NCBI GenBank assembly: GCA_045613385.1
Contig: JAZLAW010000005.1
Span: forward strand, 1-53,798
Length of the DNA stretch: 53,798 nt
From: SIG565 sp045613385
GTDB taxonomy: Bacteria > Bacillota > Clostridia > Oscillospirales > Acutalibacteraceae
Direction: 5' to 3'
Part shown: positions 15,531 through 25,353 of the stretch, one piece after another
Layout: each line of letters begins with the position of its first letter
Position numbering within the stretch: position 1 is the first letter of the stretch
The notes under the pieces: generated by a model
The model's input: the letters and a program-made list of their open reading frames with translations, nothing else
What the model was told of the DNA's origin: nothing
The model's database searches: none
Made by a program: the position numbers and the translations under genes

Positions 15531-18089
15531 ATGAAACTTCTGGCACTTGATGGCAACAGTATAATCAACCGCGCCTTCTACGGAATAAAGCTTCTGACAA
15601 ATAAGGAAGGTCAATACACAAACGGTATTTACGGATTTATAAATATTCTCAACCGTTTAATAGAAAAAGAACGTCCCGATGCCGTTGCCGTTGCATTTGA
15701 TGTCCACCACCCCACATTCAGACACGAAAAATATACCGAATATAAAGCAGGTCGCAAGGGTATGCCCGAAGAACTTCGTACTCAGATGCCTATTCTCAAA
15801 GAATGGTTGACTCTTATGGGATATACCTGTATAGAAAAGCCCGGTTATGAAGCCGATGATATTTTAGGCACATTAGCATTGTCGGCCCAAAAAAGCGGAA
15901 ATACCTGTGTTATAGCGACGGGTGACCGCGATTCGTTACAACTTGTATCCGAAAACACCCGCGTGTTGCTTACCGCAACCAAAATGGGCAAACCCGAACT
16001 TACCGATTACACACCGACTGCGGTATTTGAAAAATACGGTATAGCGCCAAAATCTCTTATTGAATTAAAAGCGCTTATGGGCGACAGCTCGGACAATATT
16101 CCGGGCGTTGCAGGTGTCGGTGAAAAAACCGCCACAGACCTTATTAAGAACTTTGGCAACATAGACTATATCTATGAAAACATTGAGAACCTTGAAATTA
16201 AAGAGTCTGTTAAAAACAAACTTATATTTGACCGTAATAATGCGTTTTTAAGCCGAGAACTCGGCACTATTTTCTGCGAAGTGCCGATTGACACCGACTT
16301 TAATTCCTATATTCAAAAACCCATCGATACAAACCGTGTGGTCTCCCTTATGACAAAGCTTGAATTTTTCAAGCTTATGGAAACTATGGACTTACACGCA
16401 GAAAATGTAACAAGCGAAACAAAAAGCAACGATAAAAAAGTTCTCAAAACGGTCAGCACAGATAAATTTACTGCCGACAAAACAATCGATATATACCCTG
16501 ATTGTGACAATGGCCGAATGGGTATTGTATGCGGCGACACTATATGCGATATTTCCCTATCCGAAAACGCAGAAAAAATAAAATCGGTTTTCGAAAACAA
16601 AGAAATATCAAAGCGCGTATATGACAGTAAAAATTTATACAAGTTATGCCATAAATATGGCATTGAACTCACCGCAGTCTGCTTTGACAGTCTACTTGCA
16701 GCTTATCTTGCAAATCCGTCGGCTTCTTCCTACGATATTGCAAGACTGACACAGGAATATTTCGTAACCGCACCGGAAATCAACGGCGACTCCTATGAGT
16801 TTTTAGAGACTGCTGCGGCACACTCGGCGGTATGTGATACGTTATTATCAGAACTTGACAAAACAAATCAGTCAGAACTTTTAGAAAAAATAGAATTACC
16901 GCTCGCGAGTGTTCTTGCCCAGATGGAGCTTGAAGGTTTTCTTATAGATTCTCAAGGAATTAAAGAATATGGCGACACCCTTAAAGACAGAATATGTGTC
17001 ATTGAAAAGGAAATTTATTCGCTTGTGGGTTATGAATTTAATCTTAATTCGCCCAAACAGTTAGGTGTTGCTCTATTTGAAGATTTAGAGCTTCCCGCAG
17101 GTAAGAAGACCAAAAGCGGTTACAGCACTTCTGCGGAAGTATTGGAGAGTTTACGCGACGCCCACCCGTGTATAAATTTACTGCTCGAGTACAGGCGCCT
17201 TGCTAAACTTAAATCGACCTATTGCGATGGACTTTTCGCGGCAGTGGGGGCAGATGGCAGAATTCACTCGACCTTTAATCAGACCGAAACGAGAACGGGC
17301 AGAATTTCTTCTCTTGAGCCAAATTTACAGAACATACCTGTAAGAACACCCGAAGGCGCAGAACTCAGAAAATACTTTATTGCAAGACCGGGTTACACTC
17401 TTTGCGATGCCGACTATTCACAGATAGAACTCAGAGTTCTCGCGCATATGTCGGATGACCTGAATATGCTTTCGCAAATAAACAGCGGTTTGGATTTCCA
17501 CACCGCAGCCGCATCAACAGCCTTCGATATCCCGATTGAATTGGTTACCCCCGTTTTGCGTTCACGCGCAAAGGCGGTTAATTTTGGTATTGTTTACGGT
17601 ATCGGCGCATTCTCCCTTGCAAAAGATATCGGGGTTTCCCGCAAAGAAGCCGACCAGTATATAAAATCATACCTTTCCGCCTACAGCGGTGTTGACCGTT
17701 ATATGAAAAACGTTATCGAAGCAGCTAAAAGTGACGGTTTTGTTACAACCCTTTTCGGTAGGCGCCGCTATTTGCCAGAACTGGCTTCTTCTAATCATAT
17801 GCTTAGGTCTTTCGGTGAACGCGTCGCGAGAAACGCACCAATACAAGGCACTGCGGCCGATATAATAAAAATTGCTATGATTAAGGTCCATAACCGCCTT
17901 AAAGCTGAAAACCTTGATGCGAAACTTATTCTACAGGTGCACGATGAACTCATTGTCGAGTGCCGGGAAGATATTAAAACTTACGTTTGCCGTATTTTAG
18001 AAGAAGAAATGCAAAATTCAGCCGATATGAAGGTTAAACTTACGGTAGATGCTAACTGTGGCGACACCTGGTTTAGCGCGAAAGGGTAA
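15531..18089 (+). CDS. polA: DNA polymerase I
   Basis: An 852-residue PolA for Okazaki fragment maturation and repair. Residues about 1-290 form the 5'-3' flap/exonuclease domain (LLALDGNSIINRAFYG, YEADDILGTLA, GVGEKTATDLI). The middle 3'-5' exonuclease-like domain (about 310-460) lacks the catalytic DxE motif and is probably inactive, as in many Gram-positive PolA. The polymerase domain has motif A (LCDADYSQIELRVLAHM), motif B in the fingers (RSRAKAVNFGIVYGIG) and motif C (LQVHDELIVEC). It leads a plus-strand operon with the phosphatase-RimI fusion, tsaD and the lipid kinase; the next start is 2 bp after its stop. Confidence 0.97.
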   Translation: MKLLALDGNSIINRAFYGIKLLTNKEGQYTNGIYGFINILNRLIEKERPDAVAVAFDVHHPTFRHEKYTEYKAGRKGMPEELRTQMPILKEWLTLMGYTCIEKPGYEADDILGTLALSAQKSGNTCVIATGDRDSLQLVSENTRVLLTATKMGKPELTDYTPTAVFEKYGIAPKSLIELKALMGDSSDNIPGVAGVGEKTATDLIKNFGNIDYIYENIENLEIKESVKNKLIFDRNNAFLSRELGTIFCEVPIDTDFNSYIQKPIDTNRVVSLMTKLEFFKLMETMDLHAENVTSETKSNDKKVLKTVSTDKFTADKTIDIYPDCDNGRMGIVCGDTICDISLSENAEKIKSVFENKEISKRVYDSKNLYKLCHKYGIELTAVCFDSLLAAYLANPSASSYDIARLTQEYFVTAPEINGDSYEFLETAAAHSAVCDTLLSELDKTNQSELLEKIELPLASVLAQMELEGFLIDSQGIKEYGDTLKDRICVIEKEIYSLVGYEFNLNSPKQLGVALFEDLELPAGKKTKSGYSTSAEVLESLRDAHPCINLLLEYRRLAKLKSTYCDGLFAAVGADGRIHSTFNQTETRTGRISSLEPNLQNIPVRTPEGAELRKYFIARPGYTLCDADYSQIELRVLAHMSDDLNMLSQINSGLDFHTAAASTAFDIPIELVTPVLRSRAKAVNFGIVYGIGAFSLAKDIGVSRKEADQYIKSYLSAYSGVDRYMKNVIEAAKSDGFVTTLFGRRRYLPELASSNHMLRSFGERVARNAPIQGTAADIIKIAMIKVHNRLKAENLDAKLILQVHDELIVECREDIKTYVCRILEEEMQNSADMKVKLTVDANCGDTWFSAKG

Positions 18090-18091
18090 AA

Positions 18092-18928
18092 ATGAATATT
18101 CTGTTTGTTTGTACGGGTAACACCTGTCGCAGTCCTATGGCGGAGGGTTACCTGAAACACAAAAAAATCAAAGACATAAATGTAAAAAGTGCCGGAATAT
18201 ATGCCGATAATGAGCCTGTGTCAGAAAATAGCCGCGATGTAATGGATGAAATCGGCATTAATATTTCTTCACATTTATCCTGTGGCATCACTTTAGATTT
18301 GCTCCATTGGGCAGACAAAATTTTCTGTATGTCGCCTTCTCATAGAAGTGCGCTTTTGTCGGCGGGTGTGCCTTGTGAAAAACTTTTTGTTTTAGGACTT
18401 GGAATTCTTGACCCGTTTGGCCAGGATATTTCGGTTTACAGGAACTGTCGGGATGAGATAATTCGTGAGATTGATAAAATTTTTTCAACCGTCACTGTCA
18501 GAAAAAGCGAAATGAAGGATGCGGATGCTATAAAAATAGCCGAGCTTGAAAAAATTTGTTTTGCTGAGCCGTGGAGCAGTGATGCACTAATTAACTCATA
18601 CAAAAACGGAACAAACTTTTTTATAGCCGAAACAGACGGCAAAACAGCCGGTTATATCGGCATAAATACAGTAATTGATGAAGGCTACATAACCAATATT
18701 GCGGTTTTTCCCGAATTTCGTAAAAAGGGAGTGGCCTCTGCTCTTTTATCGTATACCGAAAACTTCGCTAAAGAAAAAGAACTTTCCTTTATAACTCTCG
18801 AAGTCCGCGTTTCAAACACTGCGGCAATAAATCTCTATATAAAAAGCGGTTTTCAAAACGAAGGACGGCGCAAAAATTTTTACCGATCACCAACAGAAGA
18901 CGCTTTAATTCTCACAAAAAGGTTCTGA
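18092..18928 (+). CDS. Low-molecular-weight phosphatase fused to RimI-type N-acetyltransferase
   Basis: A 278-residue two-domain fusion. Residues 1-132 are a low-molecular-weight phosphatase with the C(X5)R P-loop VCTGNTCRSPMAE (Cys7, Arg13) and the general-acid Asp in ILDPFG (Asp107). Thr11 in the loop is the residue that marks protein-arginine phosphatases of the YwlE type rather than tyrosine phosphatases. Residues about 134-278 are a GNAT domain of the RimI type (acetyl-CoA loop FRKKGVASALL, LEVRVSNTAAINLY). RimI acetylates the N-terminus of ribosomal protein S18 and is commonly found beside tsaD, as here. Both active sites look intact. No arginine kinase is in the window, so phosphoarginine specificity is inferred. 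Confidence 0.88.
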   Translation: MNILFVCTGNTCRSPMAEGYLKHKKIKDINVKSAGIYADNEPVSENSRDVMDEIGINISSHLSCGITLDLLHWADKIFCMSPSHRSALLSAGVPCEKLFVLGLGILDPFGQDISVYRNCRDEIIREIDKIFSTVTVRKSEMKDADAIKIAELEKICFAEPWSSDALINSYKNGTNFFIAETDGKTAGYIGINTVIDEGYITNIAVFPEFRKKGVASALLSYTENFAKEKELSFITLEVRVSNTAAINLYIKSGFQNEGRRKNFYRSPTEDALILTKRF

Positions 18929-18932
18929 GTAT

Positions 18933-19955
18933 ATGAAAATATTAAGTATTGAGTCATCCTGTGATGAAACCGCCGCCGCCGTAGTATCGGGCAGGACGGT
19001 CTTATCAAGTGTGGTTAATACGCAAATTGAAGAACATAAAAAATACGGTGGTGTTGTACCTGAAATTGCATCGCGCCGCCATTGCGAAAATATCAGCGCG
19101 GTCGTTGATAAGGCTTTATTGGATGCAGGTATCACCTATAGTGATATTGATGCCATTGCAGTAACACACGCACCGGGTCTTATCGGCGCCTTGCTCGTAG
19201 GTGTAAACTATGCTAAGGGTCTTGCTTTTTCGCTTGGAGTACCGCTTATCCCCGTGCACCATCTTCGTTCTCATATAGCAGCCAACTATATTACCCACAA
19301 GGAACTCACGCCGCCTTTTCTCTGCCTTTTGGTGTCGGGCGGAAACACGGTCCTTGCAGAAGTCAAAGATTATACCGACTTTAATATAATCGGCCAGACA
19401 CGTGATGATGCGGCGGGTGAGTGTTTCGATAAATCGGCGCGACAGATGGGTCTTTCTTACCCGGGTGGCGTAACACTTGACAGAATAGCCACCATACCCG
19501 ACCATAAAAAATATCCGCTACCCACACCGCATCTGACAGACGGTGAATTTGATTTTAGTTTTTCGGGACTTAAAACCGCCGTTATCAACACAATTCACAA
19601 CGCAAAACAGAAAGACGAAGAAATAGTTGTTCCCGTTCTTGCCGCAACACTAAGAGAAAAAGTATGCGAAATTCTAAAGAACAAAACCTTTATGGCGGCA
19701 GAAAAACTGGGATATAAAAAAATTGTACTCGCAGGTGGTGTTTCGGCAAACAGTGAGCTCAGAAAAGTTTTCTTTGCGGAATGCAAAAAGAGAGAATATG
19801 AGCTTTTCTTCCCGGAAATTTCTTTGTGCGGCGATAACGCCGCTATGGTCGGCGTTCAGGCTTACTATGAATATAATAATGGCAACATTGCCGATTTGTC
19901 GCTTAATGCAACCGCCACTTTACCTATAAACTACACAGGTGATAACAATGGATAA
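18933..19955 (+). CDS. tsaD: tRNA N6-adenosine threonylcarbamoyltransferase TsaD
   Basis: A 340-residue ASKHA-fold enzyme that transfers the threonylcarbamoyl group to A37 of ANN-reading tRNAs (t6A). Visible motifs are the N-terminal ESSCDETAAAVV, the metal-binding histidines in PVHHLRSHIAANY, the substrate loop CLLVSGGNT, and FSGLKTAV near the C-terminal lobe. TsaB and TsaE partners are not in the window. It begins 4 bp after the phosphatase-RimI stop, and its end overlaps the lipid kinase start by 8 bp. Confidence 0.97.
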   Translation: MKILSIESSCDETAAAVVSGRTVLSSVVNTQIEEHKKYGGVVPEIASRRHCENISAVVDKALLDAGITYSDIDAIAVTHAPGLIGALLVGVNYAKGLAFSLGVPLIPVHHLRSHIAANYITHKELTPPFLCLLVSGGNTVLAEVKDYTDFNIIGQTRDDAAGECFDKSARQMGLSYPGGVTLDRIATIPDHKKYPLPTPHLTDGEFDFSFSGLKTAVINTIHNAKQKDEEIVVPVLAATLREKVCEILKNKTFMAAEKLGYKKIVLAGGVSANSELRKVFFAECKKREYELFFPEISLCGDNAAMVGVQAYYEYNNGNIADLSLNATATLPINYTGDNNG

Positions 19956-20844
19956 AAAATTGTTTTTGATTGCCAACCCAAAATCCGGCAGAGCAAAAAT
20001 TAAGAACGAGCTTCTTTCAATAGTTCAGGTGCTGAGCCGCGGCGGATATCTCGTTACCGTTTATCCCACTAAATGTGCGGGGGATGCCACCCGCGCAGCA
20101 AGAGAACTTAGCGGTGACTATGATGCCGTTGTGTGCTGTGGAGGTGACGGCACCCTGAACGAAGTCATTAACGGACTTATGAAAAATGAAAAAAAATACA
20201 AACTCGGCTATATCCCATCGGGAACGCTTAATGAATGGTCAAGCGGACTCAAGATTTCGCATATTCCTAAAAACGCGGCCGAAGATATTTTAAACGGTGT
20301 TGTTAAACCGCTTGATATTGGACTTTTCGGCGATAGATTTTTTTCGTATACCGCGTGTTTCGGTGCATTTACCGCAGCGTCCTATTCTGCTCCGCAAAAT
20401 GTTAAAAATGCACTTGGGCAGACCGCCTACTTTTTTGAAGGTATAAAGTCCTTATCCCTTATAAAACCTTCAAAACTTAAGTTTGATATTGACGGAGAAG
20501 TTTTTGAAGGAAATTATATTTTCGGCTCGGTTTCAAATTCGGTTTCTATGGGCGGAGTTATAAAACTCAATGCCGATACTATAAAACTTGATGATGGTCT
20601 TTTCGAAGTACTTTTAATTGAAAACCCCGATAATTTAGCGGAACTCCAGGAAATAATGGAGTCAATTATAAAGAAAAACTTTACAAAACAGAAGATTAAA
20701 TTTTTCCGTGCCAAGAGCATTACTGTTTATGGCAGTGAAGATACCGACTGGACACTTGATGGTGAATATGCAAAGGGCAGTGAAAAAATTAAAATAACCA
20801 ATGTACACAAAGCAATCGATTTTATCGTTCCCGATAGACTTTAA
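19948..20844 (+). CDS. Diacylglycerol/lipid kinase family protein (YegS/BmrU-like)
   Basis: A 298-residue protein with the DAGK catalytic signature: IANPKSGRAK at the N-terminus and the nucleotide-binding loop CCGGDGTLNEVINGLM, followed by the beta-sandwich C-terminal domain. The ATG at 19948 follows AGGTGA and overlaps tsaD by 8 bp. Gram-positive relatives (DgkB) phosphorylate diacylglycerol released by lipoteichoic acid synthesis; others act on different lipids, so the substrate is open. It is the last gene of the polA operon, 23 bp before mreB. Confidence 0.9.
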   Translation: MDKKLFLIANPKSGRAKIKNELLSIVQVLSRGGYLVTVYPTKCAGDATRAARELSGDYDAVVCCGGDGTLNEVINGLMKNEKKYKLGYIPSGTLNEWSSGLKISHIPKNAAEDILNGVVKPLDIGLFGDRFFSYTACFGAFTAASYSAPQNVKNALGQTAYFFEGIKSLSLIKPSKLKFDIDGEVFEGNYIFGSVSNSVSMGGVIKLNADTIKLDDGLFEVLLIENPDNLAELQEIMESIIKKNFTKQKIKFFRAKSITVYGSEDTDWTLDGEYAKGSEKIKITNVHKAIDFIVPDRL

Positions 20845-20867
20845 GAATAACAGGAGAGAAAACCACT

Positions 20868-21887
20868 ATGTTTACAAGAGATATAGGTATTGACCTTGGC
20901 ACTGCTAATACTTTACTTTGCGTAAAGGGCAAAGGTATTATTATGAGAGAGCCTTCGGTTGTGGCTTATGACGTCAGAAACGATGCAGTCCGTGCAGTAG
21001 GTACCGAAGCTAAAGAAATGATTGGCAGAACACCGGGTTCTATCATTGCAGTACGTCCCTTAAAAGATGGTGTAATTGCCGACTTCGATGTTACAGCGGC
21101 GATGCTTAAAAGATTCATCAAAAACGCCCTTAAAGGCTATATGTTTTCACGTGTCCGCGTTGTTATATGTATACCGGCCGGTGTTACCGAGGTTGAAAGC
21201 CGCGCAGTTTACGATGCTGTAAAACTTGCGGGTGCTACCGAAGTTGATTTGGTAGAAGAACCAATGGCCGCAGCAGTAGGCGCAGGACTTCCTGTAGAAG
21301 ACGCTACGGGTAATATGGTGGTTGATATCGGCGGCGGCACAAGTGAAGTTGCGGTTATTTCCCTTGGTGATATAGTAACCGCACAATCCATACGCGTAGC
21401 GGGAGACGACCTTGATGAAGCCATTATCAACTACATACGTAAAAAACATAATCTGCTTATCGGTGAACGTACCGCAGAAAAAATTAAGATAGATATTGGT
21501 TCGGCTTTGCCCTACGAAAATGAGCAGAGTGTTGAAATAAAGGGCAGAAACCTGGTTGACGGTCTTCCGAAAAATGTAATAATCAGTTCTGCCGAAGTGC
21601 GCGAAGCACTTGCAGACCCCGTATCACAGATTATCGATGCGGTAAGGACAACCCTTGAACGTACTCCGCCTGAACTTGCCGCAGATATTGTTGACCGCGG
21701 TATAACCCTTACGGGTGGCGGCGCACTTTTACGCGGTTTCTCGCAACTCCTGGCCGATGAAATGGGCATTCCGGTTACAGTTGCGGCCAATCCGCTTGAC
21801 TGTGTAGTGCTGGGCACTTTAAAGCGTCTTGAGGTTGGCAGTGGATTTGATACCTATACCTTTAAGCGCGGTAAACGTTTCAGATAG
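20868..21887 (+). CDS. mreB: Rod-shape-determining actin homologue MreB
   Basis: A 339-residue MreB/Mbl with the ATPase motifs of the actin fold: phosphate-1 IGIDLGTANTLL, phosphate-2 VVDIGGGTSEVAVI and the adenosine motif TGGGALLRG. It polymerises on the inner membrane face and orients the elongasome. AGGAGAG precedes the ATG. It is first in the cluster mreB-mreC-mreD-mrdA, the canonical arrangement for lateral wall synthesis in rod-shaped cells. Confidence 0.97.
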   Translation: MFTRDIGIDLGTANTLLCVKGKGIIMREPSVVAYDVRNDAVRAVGTEAKEMIGRTPGSIIAVRPLKDGVIADFDVTAAMLKRFIKNALKGYMFSRVRVVICIPAGVTEVESRAVYDAVKLAGATEVDLVEEPMAAAVGAGLPVEDATGNMVVDIGGGTSEVAVISLGDIVTAQSIRVAGDDLDEAIINYIRKKHNLLIGERTAEKIKIDIGSALPYENEQSVEIKGRNLVDGLPKNVIISSAEVREALADPVSQIIDAVRTTLERTPPELAADIVDRGITLTGGGALLRGFSQLLADEMGIPVTVAANPLDCVVLGTLKRLEVGSGFDTYTFKRGKRFR

Positions 21888-21899
21888 GATGGTTTAAAA

Positions 21900-22769
21900 A
21901 TGCGTTTCTTTTTCAGAAGCCGAAAATTTAAAATAGCCACTGCAGTCGTTGCGGTAATAGTAGTTCTCTCGCTGGTAGCCTACCTTGCGGGTGGTCTTGT
22001 TGCGCCGCAATCAAGCATATCCGGAGCCATTGCAGCGCCCTTCCAGAGTCTTGCTGCAGATATTACCGGCGGCATAAAAGACTTCTTCCAAAAATTCAAA
22101 AACAATGAAACTATTATCCTTGAAAATGCCGAACTGCAGGAAGAAATAAACGAACTTAATAAAAAAATTGCCGACTATGAAGCAATGAAATCCGAAAACG
22201 AATTTCTTAAAAACTATCTTGAAATCAAGGATAAAAATCCCGATTTCACCTTTTGCAGCGCATCCATTATCGCACGTAACTTGGTAGATGTTGCGTCGGG
22301 ATTCACTTTAGATGTCGGCTCACTGAGCGGAGTCAAAGCTTACGACCCTGTAATTACCAACGCAGGTCTTGTTGGCTATGTCAGCGAAGTAGGTATCTCA
22401 ACCTGTCAGGTTACTACCGTGCTTGACAGCTCTATTTCAGTAGGCGCTATCGATAGCCGCTCAAGAGATTACGGTGTAATCAAAGGCAACCTATCTCTTG
22501 CAGAAAACGGTTATACGGGAATGTACAACATACAACGCTCCTCTTCGATTGCAATAGGCGACTATATTGTCACTTCGGGAAGCGGTGTCTTTCCAGATGG
22601 TATATTAATCGGTAAAATCACCAATATTTCAAGTGAAAAATACACCACTTCTCTTTATGCCGAAGTAAAGCCCTTTGTAAACTTTGATGAAATCCGACAG
22701 GTTATGGTTATAACTTCCTTTGACGGAAAAACCGCGTTTAACACTACGGGCGGTGGTAAAAATGACTAA
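21900..22769 (+). CDS. mreC: Rod-shape-determining protein MreC
   Basis: A 289-residue bitopic membrane protein: a basic N-terminus, one transmembrane helix (about 12-34), a coiled-coil (about 70-110, ENAELQEEINELNKKIADYE) and a C-terminal beta domain typical of MreC (SGFTLDVGSLSGVKAYDPV, VVTSGSGVFPDGILIGKI-like segment). It lies outside the membrane and links MreB/MreD to PBP2. The stop overlaps the mreD start by 8 bp. Confidence 0.95.
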   Translation: MRFFFRSRKFKIATAVVAVIVVLSLVAYLAGGLVAPQSSISGAIAAPFQSLAADITGGIKDFFQKFKNNETIILENAELQEEINELNKKIADYEAMKSENEFLKNYLEIKDKNPDFTFCSASIIARNLVDVASGFTLDVGSLSGVKAYDPVITNAGLVGYVSEVGISTCQVTTVLDSSISVGAIDSRSRDYGVIKGNLSLAENGYTGMYNIQRSSSIAIGDYIVTSGSGVFPDGILIGKITNISSEKYTTSLYAEVKPFVNFDEIRQVMVITSFDGKTAFNTTGGGKND

Positions 22770-23262
22770 ACAAAACAGTATAAATCTACAAGCTGTCTGT
22801 ATCGTAGGTTTGTTTCTTATAATTCACATAATTACCTATAATCCTTTTTTTTCATTGAAAATACTTAATGCAGTCCCCGTTCCTATGATTTCTGCCGTTG
22901 TTATGGTGGCATACTATTTTGATGAGTGGTGGGCTTTTATAGCAGGTGTATTATCCGGACTTTTTGCCGACGCGGTGACGGGCGGCACTATGTGTCTTAA
23001 CGCAGTGTTTTTACTGATTTTAGGACTTATTTCAGGTATATTGCTAAAAAGATATTTTAACCGGAATATCTTATCCGCGTGTACTATTTCTTTCACCGGC
23101 TCAGCAATATATTTTCTTTTACACGGCCTTTTCTTTTCGTTTAATAACGATGTGTTTCAGGCTCTTCAGTATCTTCTACTCCACTCCCTACCAAGCGCAA
23201 TATATTCGGGATTTTTTATAATTCCTTTCTTTTTTCTCGGAAAACTGATTAAAAAAATATAA
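22762..23262 (+). CDS. mreD: Rod-shape-determining membrane protein MreD
   Basis: A 166-residue hydrophobic protein with about five transmembrane helices, consistent with MreD in size and position. The ATG at 22762 has GGTGG upstream and overlaps mreC by 8 bp; the frame continues upstream into mreC without a better start. Sequence conservation in MreD is low, so the call rests largely on position between mreC and mrdA and on the helix FIAGVLSGLFADAVTGG, which fits the family. Confidence 0.9.
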   Translation: MTKQNSINLQAVCIVGLFLIIHIITYNPFFSLKILNAVPVPMISAVVMVAYYFDEWWAFIAGVLSGLFADAVTGGTMCLNAVFLLILGLISGILLKRYFNRNILSACTISFTGSAIYFLLHGLFFSFNNDVFQALQYLLLHSLPSAIYSGFFIIPFFFLGKLIKKI

Positions 23263-23274
23263 GCAGGTGAAAAA

Positions 23275-25248
23275 ATGGCATTCCGTAAAGAAAAACAACC
23301 GTATATTACCGTTATGGCTGTAATTCTGGCAATTATCATTGCCGTTTATTCGGTGCGCATTTTTTCGCTTCAGGTAATAGATAAAGCAGGGTTTGCCGCT
23401 AAATATACAGGGCTTACCGAAGTCAAGGTTTCAATCCCCGCCGCGCGTGGCGAGATACTGGACAGAAACGGCAGACAGATAGCCGTAAACCGAGATGGCT
23501 TTGATATAGTTTTTAACAGTGCATACACCGACCGCGCAACCCTTAATCAACTAATAGAACAGTTAATTAATTTATGTGAAAAACACGGTGCCGAGTATAT
23601 AGATAAGCTTCCGCTTTTAAAAACCGAACCGTACGGATTTACCGATGACGGCGGTGCGGCGAAGCTACGCAAATTTTTAAACGTTGCTTCTTATGCTACT
23701 GCAGAACAATGCTTTACAAGACTGGTTGAAAAATATTCTCTCGGCGGTTTTTCAAAAGATATGCAACGCAAAATAATGGGCGTTCGTTATTCTATGGATA
23801 AGGCGGCATTTTCTGTATCGGCACCGTACACGTTTGCAGAAGATATACAGAACGAACTTATGCTTATAATTTCGGAAAACAGTATGCATCTTCGCGGTGT
23901 TTCGGTAGAAGTGACCCCTTACAGACACTATCCTACTTCAGATTTAATGCCCCATCTTATAGGAACAACAGGCCCGATATATGAAGAAGAATGGGAAGAA
24001 TATAAGGAAAAAGGATATTCTTACAATGATAGAGTCGGCAAAAGCGGAATAGAACTGTATGCCGAAGAACATCTTCGCGGTACCGACGGTGAAATGATTT
24101 ACTATTTCGATTCAAACGGTAAAGTTGTTACTACGAAAGTGACAAAAGAGCCTGTTCCCGGTAAAACCGTTATGCTGACAATAGATAAATCTTTACAAAG
24201 CATTACTCAGAAGGTACTCAAAGACAACATCGAAAACCTTAAAAACACCGGAACTTCTGCCGTATCGGGCGGTGCGGTCGTTGTTATGGATATAGATTCG
24301 GGCGCAATTCTCACTTCTGCCAATTATCCAAGTTATGATATGGCAACTATGTCGCAAAACTATAACCAATTATTAAGCGATAAAAATAAACCGCTTCTTG
24401 ACCGCGCATTTCAGGGCGTTTATCCTATAGGCTCCACCATAAAACCGTTGGTAGCATTGGCGGCTATGGAAAATAATAAATACAATTACGGCGAAGAAAT
24501 TTTCTGTAAGCAAACTTACGACTATTTCAGTGATTTTAAACCAAACTGTATGCACTATCACGGTAGTATGGGTCTTAAAGATGCCTTGGCGCGTTCTTGC
24601 AACTATTTCTTCTTTGAACTCGGACGGAGAACCGGAATTAAAACCCTCACTGAGTACTATGAAAACTTCGGTCTGGGTGTAAAAACAGGTGTCGAAGTTA
24701 ATGACAGTTCGGGTATACTCACAAAATTTGAGGGTGACAGCGGTAATACCATTCAGGTAGCTATAGGACAACTCAACGCATTTACCCCGCTTCAGCTCGC
24801 TTCCTATACCTGTACACTTGCAAACGGCGGCACAAGATATAAAGCTACTCTTATCGACAGTGTTATTTCCTATAACTACAGTCAGACATATATTGAAAAC
24901 AATGCAACCGTACTCGGTGAATTTGATATAAACAGCACAATGCTTTCGCAGGTTAAAGAAGGTATGCTCTCGGTTACCGAAGACGGTACGGGTAGTACAG
25001 TGTTTGCCGATTATACAATAAAGGTAGGCGGTAAAACAGGTACTTCGCAAACCAATTCCGGTGCCGACCATAGCGTTTTTATCGCATTTGCCCCATTTGA
25101 TAAACCTGAAATTGCTATTTCGGTTGTTCTCGAACACGGCGCATCTACCTTTACAACAACATCTATTGCACGTGCGGTGCTTGATGGTTATTTCTTTGCC
25201 ACAGAGCAAAATGATACCAATATACCGCCGTATACCGTACTGCAGTAA
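23275..25248 (+). CDS. mrdA: Elongasome penicillin-binding protein 2
   Basis: A 657-residue class B PBP with one N-terminal transmembrane helix (about 12-33), a PBP dimerisation domain (about 55-290, with the conserved IPAARGEILDRNG) and a C-terminal transpeptidase domain. The active-site motifs are present: SxxK in GSTIKPLVAL, SxN in ARSCNYFF, and KTG in VGGKTGTSQ. It cross-links peptidoglycan during side-wall elongation with MreBCD and RodA. No rodA gene is in the window. It begins 12 bp after mreD. Confidence 0.95.
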   Translation: MAFRKEKQPYITVMAVILAIIIAVYSVRIFSLQVIDKAGFAAKYTGLTEVKVSIPAARGEILDRNGRQIAVNRDGFDIVFNSAYTDRATLNQLIEQLINLCEKHGAEYIDKLPLLKTEPYGFTDDGGAAKLRKFLNVASYATAEQCFTRLVEKYSLGGFSKDMQRKIMGVRYSMDKAAFSVSAPYTFAEDIQNELMLIISENSMHLRGVSVEVTPYRHYPTSDLMPHLIGTTGPIYEEEWEEYKEKGYSYNDRVGKSGIELYAEEHLRGTDGEMIYYFDSNGKVVTTKVTKEPVPGKTVMLTIDKSLQSITQKVLKDNIENLKNTGTSAVSGGAVVVMDIDSGAILTSANYPSYDMATMSQNYNQLLSDKNKPLLDRAFQGVYPIGSTIKPLVALAAMENNKYNYGEEIFCKQTYDYFSDFKPNCMHYHGSMGLKDALARSCNYFFFELGRRTGIKTLTEYYENFGLGVKTGVEVNDSSGILTKFEGDSGNTIQVAIGQLNAFTPLQLASYTCTLANGGTRYKATLIDSVISYNYSQTYIENNATVLGEFDINSTMLSQVKEGMLSVTEDGTGSTVFADYTIKVGGKTGTSQTNSGADHSVFIAFAPFDKPEIAISVVLEHGASTFTTTSIARAVLDGYFFATEQNDTNIPPYTVLQ

Positions 25249-25278
25249 TTGACAAATATTATGTTTTTGTGATATTAT
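25249..25278 (+). promoter_or_regulatory. Promoter of the mgsA-like/hisS/aspS unit
   Basis: Perfect -35 TTGACA overlapping the end of mrdA, 18-nt spacer ending in TGA (extended -10), -10 TATTAT. Confidence 0.7.
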
Positions 25279-25353
25279 ATTGTTTGCGCGAATATTGGGA
25301 ATGCAAACACTATAATGTCGCCGAAAAAGAGATTTATAAGGAGTGTAGATTTT

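Noticed and set aside
16400..16900. Active proofreading domain in PolA
   Set aside because: The DxE motif of the 3'-5' exonuclease could not be found in the middle domain.
25255..25353. T-box or other aminoacyl-tRNA leader before the hisS unit
   Set aside because: No long structured leader or terminator seen; only a sigma-A promoter and ribosome binding site.
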